DNA from: Trachythela sp. YZ-2020
Lineage: Eukaryota > Cnidaria > Anthozoa > Malacalcyonacea > Clavulariidae
Direction: 5' to 3'
Length of the DNA: 64,000 nt
NCBI GenBank assembly: GCA_016169945.1
Contig: JADLSH010000273.1
Span: forward strand, 1,531,001 to 1,595,000
Notes under the pieces: model-generated
Databases searched by the model: none
Told to the model about the DNA's origin: nothing
What the model saw: only the letters and a program-made list of their open reading frames with translations
Made by a program: the position numbers and the translations under genes
In this document: in pieces, positions 10,950-21,916 of the stretch
How the letters are laid out: each line of letters begins with the position of its first letter
How positions within the stretch are numbered: the stretch's first letter is position 1

Positions 10950-13266
10950 CAAATTGTACTAAAGTCAGATACAGATTCTATGTGGGCCTGTTGGAAGGAA
11001 CTATTTCTGGAAGTTCTTGATAAACATGCCCCAATTCAACATATTAGAAAACGGTCGTCTAGTGTCCCGTGGGTTACCGCAGATATTAAAAAACTTATAT
11101 TTGAAAGAGATAAAAAGAAACGTAAAGCAAAGATTACTAAACAAAGTACCGATTGGGATGTGTACAAAACATCCAGGAATCTGGTCAATATTGCTTTACG
11201 ACATGCTAAGGCTGAATATTATCGTAACAAAATAGCTCAACAAAATAATAATCCTAAAGAGGCATGGAAAACAATCAATGATTTATTAGGCCGATCTTCT
11301 AATGAGACCATTTTAAATGAATTGAAGATTAATGATTCTAAAATTACTTCTAATGAAGAACAACTAATGCCTTTAATGAATATTTCACCAATATTGGCCC
11401 TAGCCTGGCTAATTCTATCGACGAATCCAATACCTCGTTTAAAACATTTGTGAAATCTGCTGAATCTAAAATGGATCGTTTTAGGCTGGTGTCAGTGGGT
11501 AAAGTAGTTAAGCTTTTGAAAGGCTTATCAAATTGTAAAGCAGCTGGTCTTGATAAAATATCTGGTAAAATTTTAAAAGTTGCTGCTAATACTATTGCCC
11601 CATCACTTACGCATATTTTTAATCATGGCTTGATTTCAAATTGCTTTCCATATGAATGGAAAATGGCAAGACTTGTACCAATTCACAAAAAAGGCCCGCG
11701 GAATTTAACAGAGAATTATAGGCCAATTTCAATCTTGCCTTCAATTAGCAAAATAATGGAAAGAATAATGTATGACCAGATATACCAATATCTTAGTGAC
11801 AACTCTTTACTTTCTGAACACCAATTTGGCTTTCGCAAATTTCACTCCACTGCTTCGGCACTACTAGATAGTACGAACATTTGGTATGTTAATATGGACC
11901 GGAAAAAGTTTAATTTGGTTGTTTTGTTAGATCTTAAGAAGGCATTTGATACAATCGACCATGGTATTCTGTTGAGCAAATGAACTTTATGGCATAACGG
12001 GAAGTGCTCTGTCGATGATACGTTCATACTTATCTGATCGTAATAAAAAATGTCAGTTGGGTGACTTTATGTCAACTGAAAGGCGTGTTACATGTGGTAT
12101 TCCTCAAGGGTCTATTCTTGGCCCTCTCTTTTTCCTTGTATACATCAATGATCTTCCAGAATGTTTAAATCAGGCTACTCCTCGGCTGTTTGCCGACGAT
12201 ACTAATCTTACAGTAGCTGGTGAAAGTATTCAGGAAATTGAGTTGAACATGAATAGTGATCTTGCATGCATAAATGAGTGGTTTTTGGCCAATAAACTGA
12301 GCCTTAATGTTACAAAAACAGAATTTATACTCATAGGTTCAGCTCATAAACTAAACAACCTTGTTACACAGCCAGATCTCAAAATTAATCATAAAAAAAT
12401 TAAACAAGTCTGTAACGCTACCGTACTTGGAGTAGAACTTGATGATAAATTATCTTGGAATAGACACATTGATAAAGTTGCTAAAAAAGTTACCTCGGGA
12501 ATAGGAGTTATCAGGAAAATTCGTGATTTCGTTGATCGAGACACTTTGATTTCTATCTACAATGCCTTAATTAATCCTCATTTTGATTATTGCAGTGAGG
12601 TATGGGATACCTTGGGTGTCGGACTTTCAAACAGGCTTCAAAAACTCCAAAATAGAGCTGCTAGAGTCATAATGAACTTTGGAAATGATATTTCTGGACC
12701 AGAAGCAATAAAAGCGTTAGGATGGGAAACTCTTGAGACTCGACGAGCCAAGTCCAAAGCAAAAACAATGTACAAGGTTTTAAATAACCTGGCTCCGAGC
12801 TCGCTTGCGGAACTGTTTGAACAAAAGAGAAATATTACTCAATACGACCTCAGGGGCTCTTCTACCTCGCTGCAGTTGCCTCAACCAAAAACTGAAAAGT
12901 TAAAGAAAAGTTTCTCATACGATGGAGCTAGAGTTTGGAATTCTCTACCTGCAGATGTGCGTAATTCGGATACATTGACAATATTCAAAAACGGAATTCG
13001 TGCTCATACCTCCTAAATTTTTTTTCTAAATTAAATTCTATTCTTCTGTAATTCAATTTTTAAATTTATGCATGCCTTATTTGTCATACTTGTGTTCAGT
13101 ATAGCGTATCGTAGTGTGGTTCATTGTACTATATAATATGTATGTAATGTATATAATTGTATAATATTATGTTCTTAAATATGTTATTCACACGCCCCTC
13201 GTGGAAACCAGCTTTAAAGTTGACGAGGCTAGCGTGTGACTTTTAAATAAAGTTTTACTACTACTA
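10950..13266 (+). mobile_element. 5'-truncated non-LTR retrotransposon (family N1)
   Basis: The copy starts within the linker after the endonuclease, covers the whole reverse transcriptase and C-terminal domain, and has an intact 3' end. That end has a stem built from CACGCCCCTCG and CGAGGCTAGCGTG (13190-13240), then AAATAAAGTTTT and a short (ACT)n-like tail. Loss of the 5' part with an intact 3' end is typical of incomplete target-primed reverse transcription. Fragments at 4345-4425 and 49000-49503 end in the same module. Confidence 0.85.
10980..13016 (+). pseudogene. Reverse transcriptase, APE-type non-LTR, frameshifted
   Basis: Three successive frames cover one protein. Residues at 10980-11365 are the pre-RT linker (D-K-H-A-P-I, then W-K-T-I-N-D). 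11450-11983 holds RT motifs with N-Y-R-P-I-S-I-L-P and L-D-L-K-K-A-F-D-T-I-D-H. 12015-13016 has [10 protein letters not shown], the catalytic F-A-D-D (12189-12200) and the C-terminal S-F-S-Y-D-G-A-R-V-W-N-S-L-P block. Frameshifts lie near 11366 and near 11984. It would copy its own RNA at a nicked chromosomal target in the nucleus. The endonuclease is absent and the copy is dead. Confidence 0.9.
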
Positions 13267-15682
13267 GGTCTCAAAAGAATAGGACGCTAATGATGTGATC
13301 ACCCTTATATGCTAATGTGTTGCGGCCCCCTGCGGCAGCTAATGCGGCGGCTCATTTTATGCTAATTAGTGCGGTCCCCTGAGCCAACCCTGCGCCACCC
13401 TACGCCCCCCAAAATAAGGCTCGAACGGTACCTATATTACTACTGAATACAGTTGGTCTTGCAATCAAAGTGAAAATTCGCGCTGGTCGCGCATAAAAAG
13501 AGTGGGTGCGTGCAAAAAAGCGGCTAGCTAAATTTGGTACGGCTAATTACAATTTCTTCGTGAATTACTCGCCGGCATGGAATTTTTGACAAAAAAGAAA
13601 ATGAGAGTAAATGTTGTAATCAAAGTGCATAGTAAGAACATAGCGGCAAGTTTTTCTGTATAAAGCAATGTTTTTACAATTTAGCATATTGTTCGCGCGC
13701 GATAAACTGTAAGTATGTCATGTATATGTAAAATACACGGCACACACCCTGTTGTAAATCTGAAAACGTACGTAATCTTTGCAAAGTACTTGAATCAATC
13801 ACTATGGCAATATGAAAACATTTCCATCTTTGCCGGCAATATAAAGGCGAGATCTTTGCTGTTATTCACTGCCATATAGAAATTTCCTTACACAAAACTA
13901 ATCTATAACTAACAATATTGAGAAATGAATGCTCCGGCTTACTTATATTTTCTGTTCTCAGTCTAACATGAAGTGTCCAGTGATGTGAGTTTTGGTTATT
14001 AATCTTAATCTCAAAGCCGGGCACAGTGCGTTTGAAATTGGGGTTATTCGAAAACGAATTCTGGAAATATTCAAAACATTCAATTTTCTTCCTTTTCCTT
14101 CAATTATAGCAAATTTATAGATAATAATGTATAAATTCAAGTGAAGGTAGTATGACGAATAACGACGCAGTTTATTCAATCAAAACTCTATGCGGAGCAA
14201 CCATATGCTTTTATTCCTCTCATGGACAAAGAAGTATGGCAGCTCAAATACGTATAAAGTTAGTCCCACTCAACGTGACAGACGGCAGTGAATTACAGAT
14301 CCGAAGAACATGACATGCGACGCTTGCTGGATATAACACAAACGTTTAAATATAAAGCGGGATTCAATATCGCTTGCTTGCATGGGTATCGTAAGCATGC
14401 CGGTGATTAATCCGAACGCTTGCGCTATATTTCGTTTTAAAACCAATTTGAATATAATATCTGCCTTTCGATAACACAGTATTCTGGTATTATATTGTCG
14501 AGAATTATATCATGCAGTTCTGGTCTTGCGCAACTGGAGAGATGCGAATCTATTTATTGAGTCCAAAGTTTAATCCTTGTCGCGACCACACGTATCTTGT
14601 TTATAATGCATGAATATACTACGATAAAGTGTAGGTTTATAATCTAATTGTCAAATTTAATTAAGAATTGAGATATATCTTGAACTAAAACCGCATACAC
14701 CGCGGTTCACGTGAGCATCAATATGATTGTTGTTTACGCATTCAACAGCTATTAGGCAAAGCATTAGTTGGGTTTTATAAGTAACTTTAAGCTTAAAGCT
14801 GGCTCCATTTCAGTAAATAGAGAAAAACGAAATACGAATAAATCTAGCAGATAATTATGTAAGTTAACCCAACTCAAATTTGAAATACTGTATAGTCTAT
14901 AGTTTTGGTAGTGATATTTAGTAGAGATGTTGCAATATGATTATGGACATACTATGCTGCCAAATTTTAGTGATATCCGTTAGGAACTTTGAGTAAAAAG
15001 CTTATAGCTCCTTTTCGGTAAAGCGATATATGAATAAACCAAGCAGCCAAGCTGATCAATATATGCGTGGTTCCTATACTATAGCTATATCGACGGCAAA
15101 GTGGGCAAACCCATGGCAGCGCAAAATATTGTTTAAATTAGACATACCTCAGTATATATACTTTAAAGTGCTTTAAAAATGGATATAATTGGATTGTAAC
15201 TTATCTACTAAAAATCGATCACTATACCAAAACTACTATTTGAAATGAGTGGAGCACAAGCTTCCTCAACCTGTGTCTCGCTGGTTGTGATCTGAAATTA
15301 ATCTGTATTTCCTATTAGTCGCTTTAGAAATAATTCTTATGATATGATTCGTTTCAAGTTGTATACTTTAGTACTTTTATGCCTCTGCTTTGGACAATTG
15401 TCATCAACTTAGGAAATACAGTTTTAAGCTAATTCTATATCAAACTTTAGAAAGCAAGTTTCCGAAAAATGTTGATCATTTACAGTAAAAGCATACCAAA
15501 CGCAAGTATATATTTGCTTGTTAGAATATCATATTGAATCATTTTCTATATGCTATTGAGGCAGTTCGTTTATGGGAAATAAACAATCAGTATACTTTTG
15601 GGGAAGAAGTATTCCAATATGTCAGCTTCAGACCCAAAGACTCTAGCCACATCACATAGAAATATATATTGAAATATTATAG
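13267..15682. other. Intron or intergenic stretch, no gene recognised
   Basis: A GC-richer patch (about 13318-13425, with TGCGGCCCCCTGCGGCAGC) follows the retrotransposon end, and the rest is AT-rich. No exon, repeat or RNA gene could be supported. If the EGF gene is continuous, this belongs to the intron between exons at 21794 and 5026. Confidence 0.4.
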
Positions 15683-16440
15683 GGACTGTCCAAGCTGTTC
15701 TGTGGACCTTTGTCAGGTTAAGGACTGTCCAATTGGGCTTCAATGCCCTTTGGTCAGGCTAGGAACTGTCCAAGTGTGTTCTTGGTCAGGTACGTCAGGG
15801 GGTCGCGAGCCCTGACAACCATTATCAGTTCAGTACAATGTTAGGTATGTGACAATGAGTAGGGATGTCGCTTGTCATAAACACAAGAGTACTTCACCCC
15901 AACACAAGAAGGGCAAAGTGAATAGAAAAAGATGTTTAGGTGTATATTAAAATAGAAAATAAAAATTAATAAATTAAAAAGGAAACTATGCTGTGATAGT
16001 TAGCTCTATTTGTCGTGTTACCAACACTCCAAATGTGAACTTTTGAAATAAAAGCTTTGTGGGCAAGCTGCTGTTTGTCTTGGTCCCATCCAGGTTTCCT
16101 GTTTCGCAGGATTTTTCTGGCCTCCCTGACATTCTAGCTGTAGTATGAGTAATGGTGATGCTCAAACAGAAGTCTTACTATCATCTGGCGCAAGCTGTTT
16201 TCTATATGATCACAGCTTTGTTGGAGATGGGTCCTTTCGTCTATAGGGAATACACATTCTGTGTATTTGTGGGGTTGCAATATTCCCAATGGTCCACTTC
16301 AGCCCATAGACTCAGGTTATTTAATGGAAATATGATCAGTCGAATCGTAAGAACTGTCCAAGAGGATTATCACCCCTTGGTTGAGGTAATGTCGCAGGGG
16401 GTTGCTACCCTGACGCCAAGGCTCTGTAGTGGTTTTCACC
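15683..16440. repeat. Diverged tandem repeats built on GGACTGTCCAA
   Basis: Three units of ~40 bp start with GGACTGTCC or GAACTGTCC and end in GGTCAGG (15683, 15722, 15762), followed by TCAGGGGGTCGCGAGCCCTGAC. About 660 bp later a related AAGAACTGTCCAA (16350) precedes CAGGGGGTTGCTACCCTGAC. This points to an old tandem duplication of ~660 bp containing a short internal repeat. No coding signal was seen. Confidence 0.55.
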
Positions 16441-16813
16441 CCTAGGGCATTTTAATTGTCTCCCCTAGCGGGTCCCGTGTATACCCTTGCGGGATGGAAA
16501 CATAGGTTATAATGAGTCTTTAGGGTGACCAGAGTTTAAGAATATAAATATATATAATTGGCTTACTTCACCCCGATTCCGTTCTCCCACAATAATTTGG
16601 CATGTGTTATTTTTTTCATATATAACGGGCTTGGATCATTAACCACCGGCAAATAGTTCAGCGCTTTACCCATGCCAAATATAATTACTCGCTTCTTTTC
16701 CCCTCACTCGCACCTCCTACTGGCGACGGACGCAAAAAGAAATATCTCTTAATAAATCTCGGCTTCAATGCGAATACAATGTTTCAGAAAGGCAATCTCG
16801 CGTACAAATGAGT

Positions 16814-16877
16814 AATTCTATCACATGACTGGCAGGTTGGTATCACATGAGATAGCACTGCGCCTGCGCCAAATCAC
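16814..16877 (+). repeat. DIRS left terminal inverted repeat
   Basis: Begins AATTCTATCACATGACTGG and runs through GCGCCTGCGCCAAATCAC. The inner part is the inverse of 21436-21470, and the outer part is the inverse of 21216-21254 in the internal complementary region. Confidence 0.85.
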
Positions 16878-17160
16878 TGCACGGTTTGCGTTCGACAAGG
16901 AAGACGTGTATTTTGTCTTCCCGCTCTTTTCACTATACAGCGAAACATATAAATTTAGATATCAAGTACTTTTGACAGAACGTAGTTCGTGACTTTATTA
17001 AAAGTACAAAAAGTAGAACGGCTGCCCGTAGACAAGGGCGCTCTGATGTCGAAAACATCGGCCAGGCAGAAAAAACACCTGCCAGCCAGCCAGAAGACAC
17101 TCCTGTTGACGAAAGCTAGTGTTCGGGAGAAGTGAACAATCCCGATAAAACGATGAGAAT

Positions 17161-18087
17161 CAGACGTCGGTGTTGGATGCAATCCAACACCTGAGTGCCG
17201 AAATGGCATCCATGAAAGATGACCTAGCTCGGCTTCAAACTTCAAAGAAAAGGCGAAAGCGTAAGCGTCGCGATAGTTCCGAGGATGAGAGCGTGCTCTC
17301 AAGAAGAACACATGTTAGAGTTCTCAGATGACAGTCAAGCAAAGGATATTCCTACACCTTCCATTGATACTCGTATCAAATCAATGATTGCCAGTAGCGA
17401 AAAAGCCTCAGCTCAAAATGATGCCGATGAGTCTGGAGGTTTGTTGGGCGAAATTGCCCTCGATCTGAAAGTTAAAGAACAAACTGGCAAAGCTGTCAAC
17501 GACGAGCTCGCCGCCATTGTGGAATCTTTGTTGGCGGAAAAACTCCCTGATGCCAAATTGTAGGCGAAAGTGGATCTTCATCCACAGCCCGATAATGTCA
17601 AGGGGCTTAAAACTCCACGAGTCAACAGCTCGCCGCGTCGGTTAGAACTTATGATTCGAAACAGCAAAAACACAGACAGTTCTGTTAGCTTGTGTGGCGG
17701 CCAAGACAATTATTACCACCAGTACCGACGCCGTAGCACTAGCACTACAGTGCCATCACGACCTGAATGCACTAAGGATGATTTCACATGAAGAAGGAAT
17801 TTCATGACGATTATGCTGCGCTATGTAATGCCAGCACACCCGCCTCTGATGAGCTGTGTGGCAACCTAACGAAATTGACCAAAGACATCCAAGATGCGAA
17901 CAAAGTTTCAAAGAAAGTAAAGCAGGAGCGCCCAAGCTCGTCCTACCCAAGTACCCACCAGAGATATGCCACCGAAAGGCGATACAACCCGTATAACAAA
18001 ACACGAAATGATCGGGATTTTCGGTGGGGCCGAGGGAGGCAAAAAGACCGAATGAAACAATACAACAACAGCCAGAAACAGACCTAG
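17161..18087 (+). pseudogene. DIRS Gag-like protein, broken
   Basis: The region between the left repeat and the RT carries overlapping pieces of one protein in different frames. A basic stretch (K-K-R-R-K-R-K-R-R) lies near 17240-17270. An acidic piece at 17300-17563 is halted by TAG at 17561-17563, with the same frame readable to about 17790. A basic C-terminal piece (17788-18087) is rich in R, Y, N and Q. Position and composition fit the structural protein of DIRS-type elements that packages RNA; the identification rests mostly on position. At least two frameshifts and one stop make it non-functional. Confidence 0.6.
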
Positions 18088-18228
18088 GAAGCACAGACTA
18101 TTCGCAATTAAATACGGTAAGCAGCACTGATAAATCCTACTCGTCATTTAAAGCTGGTAATATAGAGTAATATTTGCATAACTGGAAACAGCTTACAAAA
18201 TATCGTAATATTGTTGACATCGTGACAG

Positions 18229-19749
18229 GTGTTAAACTGGAATTTAGTGAAAACCAGTCCAAACACACGCACCTTGCCACATAATTTAATGGCAAAGAAA
18301 CAGAATTTATTACGAACAGAAGAAGCCAAACTTCTAGACAAAGGTGTGATTGTTGTATCCTCACACCAACAAGACGAATTTATATCCAATATATTCCTTC
18401 GCAAAAAGAAGGATGGTAGTTATAGAACGATTCTTAACTTACAACAGTTGAATGAGTATATTGTTTATCACCATTTTAAAATGGATAGCTTACATGCTGC
18501 AACTGAACTGATGAAACCTGGGTGTTTCATGGCAAGCATTGACTTGAAGGATGCTTACTATAGTGTCCCAGTCCATTATGATTTTCAGAAGTATTTAAAA
18601 TTCAAACTTGATGGAAATTTATATCAATACACTTGCCTGCCTAATGGCCTCTCAAGTGCCCCTCGCCTGTTTACAAAACTCATGAAACCAGTGTATGCCA
18701 CACTTCGTGAACAAGGGCATACAAATCTTGGTTACATTGACGACTCTCTCCTGTTAGAAGATACAGTAACCGAATGCGATAGCAATGTCAAGGCAACTAA
18801 AGGCCTTGTTGAACATGTAGGGTTCACTCCAGATCTAGAAAAGTCCATATTTAGCCCAACACAAATTATTGTGTTTTTGGGATTTACACTGAATTCCTTA
18901 ACAATGATGGTTACACCAACTCCTGATAAGATTATGAAAACTAAGCAATGCTGCTCAGCACTTTTAAATAAATATAACCCTACTATACAAGATTTAGCAG
19001 AGGTTATTGGTGTACTTGTAGCGAATTTTCCAGGTGTGGAATTTGGACCATTACATTATAGAAACTTAGAGAAAGATAAAGTTCTAGCTCTTTCTGCCTC
19101 TAAAGGCAGCTACCAGGGACGTTTACAACTATCTAAAAGATCCCGTAGTGAATTGCAATGGTGGATAAACAACATTGCTTCATCCCAAAAGTGTATAACT
19201 CATGGGAAACCCTCATTTACAATCCAGTCCGATGCATCAAAAGCTGGATGGGGTGCAGCACTTGCTGAGAAAAATACGTGCGGCCGGTGGTCAGCCGTAG
19301 AGCAAGGACAACACATTAATGTCCTAGAACTGAGAGCTGCATTCTTTGGACTTAAAGCATTTTGCCCTGAAATGTACAACAATCATGTGAGATTAGAATT
19401 AGATAACACAACAGCAATAGCTTACATTAACAACAAGGGTGGTTCAAAATCAGATGAATTGAACCAGCTTGCATATGAATTGTGGGATTGGTGTATGATG
19501 CACAATGTCTGGGTAACTGCTGCCCATATACCTGGGGTGCATAATATCATAGCTGACAAACGATCTAGGAAGTTTCAGGATGAGCATGAATGGCAGCTTA
19601 ACAAGTTAATTTTTCAGCAGATACTTCATAAGTATCCATACCTCAATGTTGACTTGTTTGCCAGCCGACTAAATCATCAACTTGAAACTTATGCTTCATG
19701 GGAACCTGACCCATACTGTACATATATAGATGCATTAACAGTAGATTGA
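18229..19749 (+). CDS. DIRS reverse transcriptase and RNase H (prematurely stopped)
   Basis: A 506-codon frame. RT motifs are I-D-L-K-D-A-Y near residue 105, L-P-N-G-L-S-S-A-P near 141, and the catalytic Y-I-D-D near 169 (about 18733-18744). RNase H follows with S-D-A-S-K-A-G-W-G near 333, L-E-L-R-A and L-D-N-T-T-A-I. The C-terminal D-L-F-A-S-R-L-N block is common in DIRS proteins. The frame stops at TGA (19747-19749), but the same frame continues with Y-A-F-P-P-F-S-L-I and P-I-W-P-T-Q, so TGA most likely replaced a TGG tryptophan codon. The ATG at 18229 is only the first available start; translation may begin upstream. It would make the DNA copy of the element in the cell. Confidence 0.88.
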   Translation: MLNWNLVKTSPNTRTLPHNLMAKKQNLLRTEEAKLLDKGVIVVSSHQQDEFISNIFLRKKKDGSYRTILNLQQLNEYIVYHHFKMDSLHAATELMKPGCFMASIDLKDAYYSVPVHYDFQKYLKFKLDGNLYQYTCLPNGLSSAPRLFTKLMKPVYATLREQGHTNLGYIDDSLLLEDTVTECDSNVKATKGLVEHVGFTPDLEKSIFSPTQIIVFLGFTLNSLTMMVTPTPDKIMKTKQCCSALLNKYNPTIQDLAEVIGVLVANFPGVEFGPLHYRNLEKDKVLALSASKGSYQGRLQLSKRSRSELQWWINNIASSQKCITHGKPSFTIQSDASKAGWGAALAEKNTCGRWSAVEQGQHINVLELRAAFFGLKAFCPEMYNNHVRLELDNTTAIAYINNKGGSKSDELNQLAYELWDWCMMHNVWVTAAHIPGVHNIIADKRSRKFQDEHEWQLNKLIFQQILHKYPYLNVDLFASRLNHQLETYASWEPDPYCTYIDALTVD

Positions 19750-20157
19750 GGGCAACTAAACTTTTATGCATTCCCACCTTTTAGCTTGATCCAACGTTGT
19801 ATCCAAAAAATCCAGATGGATCAAGCCACAGGAATGCTGGTGGCCCCAATCTGGCCGACTCAGACATGGTTCACACCCCTGTTTCAATTACTGCACAGCC
19901 AACCATGGGTTTTACACCAGCATACAGACAAGATCCTGAACCATCCACAGTACAAAACACACCCAATCCCAAAGCTAAAGTTGATAGTATGTCCTGTATC
20001 AGGGAATCCTTGTCAAACTTCCAGCTATCAGAACCAGTTACCAAAGTTGTCATGTCATCATGGCGAAGCAACACAAAAAAGCAATACCACATCTACATCA
20101 CCAAGTGGTTGGACGTTTGTGATCAAGGACAGAGTAATCCGTTTAAACCAGAACTAA
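19750..20157 (+). pseudogene. C-terminal remainder of the DIRS RT/RNase H protein
   Basis: Same frame as the preceding RT but beyond its TGA stop. The first ~45 codons (F-Y-A-F-P-P-F-S-L-I, then A-P-I-W-P-T-Q-T-W-F) match the usual end of DIRS RT/RNase H polyproteins. It overlaps the recombinase frame, as is normal in DIRS elements. Without readthrough it would not be translated. Confidence 0.7.
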
Positions 20158-20957
20158 GTAATGCACTGGATTTCTTGCAAACACTCTATGATGCTGGCCT
20201 TAGTTACTCAGCTATTAATACAGCAAGATCAGCTTTGTCAACTATCATAACCATGGATGGATCAGAAACATTTGGTACACATCCTGTTGTATCCAGATAT
20301 TTAAAGGGAGTCTTTTTAACAAGAAAGCCAGTACCAAAATACAACACTGTATGGGACGTTAACAAAGTTCTCACATATCTCAAAATACTTACTCCAAATA
20401 ATGAAATCCCAATAAAGCAACTTACTCTCAAATTGGTTATGCTGTTGTCATTGGTAACTGCACAGCGGGGTCAGTCTATTCATATGCTTGATATATCAGG
20501 AATGACTCTAACTGAAAGTTCTTGCACATTTCAGCTGCTAGAACATACAAAGACAAGTCGACCTGGAAATTCTGGTCCATGTATAAGGTTTTCACGCTTC
20601 ACTCCTGACACAGACATTTGTCCAATTAATGCCCTTACTGTGTACCTGCAACGGACTGAGAAAGTGCGACATGATAACACTCAATTGCTGTTAAGTTATG
20701 TGAAACCCTTTAAGCCAGTATCACGGGATACAATATCACGCTGGTTGAAACTGGTACTCCACGAAGCTGGTATAGATACAAACACTTTTAAACCCCACAG
20801 CACACGAGTTGCTTCTTGTTCAAAAGCTAATGCCAAGTCAGTTCCTGTTGGGTCAATTCTGAAGACGGCAAGATGGACTTCAGAGAACACATTTAGGAAG
20901 CTTTGCAACAAACCTGTAATTGTCGAGGATGACCTAAGCCAGGCACTGCTAAGCTGA
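19797..20957 (+). CDS. DIRS tyrosine recombinase, nucleophile apparently lost
   Basis: A 386-codon uninterrupted frame. An N-terminal SAM-like region (S-S-W-R-S-N-T-K-K-Q-Y near residues 83-93) precedes the catalytic domain. Catalytic arginine I lies in T-A-Q-R-G-Q-S (residue 224), the H-S-T-R box gives H334 and R337, and R-W-T-S follows near 361. Where DIRS-type enzymes have the nucleophilic tyrosine (F-x-K-x-Y-x-K-P context), this copy has cysteine 370 (TGC, 20904-20906), one transition from TAC. The enzyme would insert the circular DNA intermediate into the chromosome. If cysteine 370 really occupies the nucleophile position, the protein cannot form the usual 3'-phosphotyrosine link. Confidence 0.88.
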   Translation: MYPKNPDGSSHRNAGGPNLADSDMVHTPVSITAQPTMGFTPAYRQDPEPSTVQNTPNPKAKVDSMSCIRESLSNFQLSEPVTKVVMSSWRSNTKKQYHIYITKWLDVCDQGQSNPFKPELSNALDFLQTLYDAGLSYSAINTARSALSTIITMDGSETFGTHPVVSRYLKGVFLTRKPVPKYNTVWDVNKVLTYLKILTPNNEIPIKQLTLKLVMLLSLVTAQRGQSIHMLDISGMTLTESSCTFQLLEHTKTSRPGNSGPCIRFSRFTPDTDICPINALTVYLQRTEKVRHDNTQLLLSYVKPFKPVSRDTISRWLKLVLHEAGIDTNTFKPHSTRVASCSKANAKSVPVGSILKTARWTSENTFRKLCNKPVIVEDDLSQALLS

Positions 20958-21215
20958 TATGGGTAATACCTGTTTGATATTAACTTATTGGGACCAACAG
21001 TATAAACTTGTTTATGTTGGGTATATTTCTATATATGCCATTGTTATTGTTTATTGTTATTAACCTCTAAAAGGTTAAAAATTGTTCAATTATATTATGA
21101 TTATATTATATCAGGTTTTGGTACTGATATATTTTTTTTACCAATATTTGTGGTTTAACATGCTTGATTCCATTCTGTATGGATCAGCATTTTCTGGTGA
21201 CGTTAAACTTTAAAG

Positions 21216-21333
21216 TCTCATGTGATACCAACCTGCCAGTCATGCGATAGAATTGGAAAATTAAACGAGACCTACCTGTAAGTTGAAGTTTGATTGAGAT
21301 TCTATCACATGACATTGGCAGGGGGATCACATG
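21216..21333. repeat. DIRS internal complementary region
   Basis: The first half (21216-21254) is the inverse of the left terminus. The second half (21255-21333, starting GGAAAATTAAACGAGAC) is the inverse of the right terminus. They meet at GCGATAGAATTGGAAAATT, exactly the sequence expected if the two element ends were joined head to tail. Known DIRS models use this region as the template that completes the ends during replication. Confidence 0.85.
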
Positions 21334-21435
21334 CCCACCCAATTTATGAGATTGTATTCTCCCTGTACCCTTGTATTATTCTGTGATCCTTCGGGGTATT
21401 AAGGTGGCTTTAACGTGACCAGGCTGTTATAAAGA

Positions 21436-21545
21436 GTGATTTGGCGCAGGCGCAGTGCTATCTCATGTGATCCCCCTACCAATGTCATGTGATAGAATCT
21501 CAATCAAACTTCAACTTACAGTAAGTCTCGTTTAATTTTCCAATT
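21436..21545. repeat. DIRS right terminal inverted repeat
   Basis: GTGATTTGGCGCAGGCGCAG onward is the inverse of the inner left repeat. The distal part to TTTAATTTTCC is the inverse of 21255-21333. The outermost AATT (21542-21545) matches the left boundary and the internal joint. Confidence 0.8.
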
Positions 21546-21793
21546 ATAAGCTAAGCAAAAGGCCAGAGTACACCTTTGCTATGCTTAATTAGGAAATATA
21601 TTTAGAAATGCAATTCTATAATATACCAATATATATATAATCATTTACCCGCCCGTTCTGTTGTAACTTCAATAAAAGATCATACAAAAGAAGTGCAGAA
21701 GCTTCGAATACTAGTAGGGAAATTGAGGGAACCACGCAAAGTCGCAAGGAGATATTTATTCAACAATTATTTCAATCCATACAATATACATAC

Positions 21794-21916
21794 CAATACA
21801 TTTTGGTCCATCATCAGTGAACCCTTTCTTACATATGCACTTGTAAGAACCCTGAGTATTGCTGCACTTGTCAAAATTTGTAAGATTGCATGGAGATGAT
21901 GCGCATTCATCGATAT
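21794..21916 (-). CDS. Calcium-binding EGF exon (six cysteines)
   Basis: A 123-nt exon with a TTTAG acceptor before 21916 and a GTATGT donor after 21794; both junctions are phase 1. It encodes one calcium-binding EGF domain: D-I-D-E-C start, C-S-N-T-Q-G-S-Y-K-C-I-C core (the consensus for calcium binding and Asn/Asp hydroxylation), and K-C-I-G end. On the minus strand it sits between the two eight-cysteine exons (23034-22903 and 5026-4895), and it resembles the exon at 33035-33157. It is part of an extracellular or secreted multi-EGF protein, name unknown. Confidence 0.88.

Larger units (their letters stand above)
16814..21545 (+). mobile_element. DIRS-like tyrosine-recombinase retrotransposon
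   Basis: About 4.7 kb with the DIRS layout: left terminal repeat (16814-16877), Gag-like region, RT plus RNase H frame, an overlapping tyrosine recombinase frame, an internal complementary region (21216-21333) and an inverted right terminal repeat (21436-21545). DIRS elements are thought to pass through a circular DNA intermediate that integrates by the recombinase, giving no target-site duplication; none is obvious here. AATT occurs at both boundaries and at the internal joint. The copy is mostly complete but inactivated by stops and frameshifts. Confidence 0.9.
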
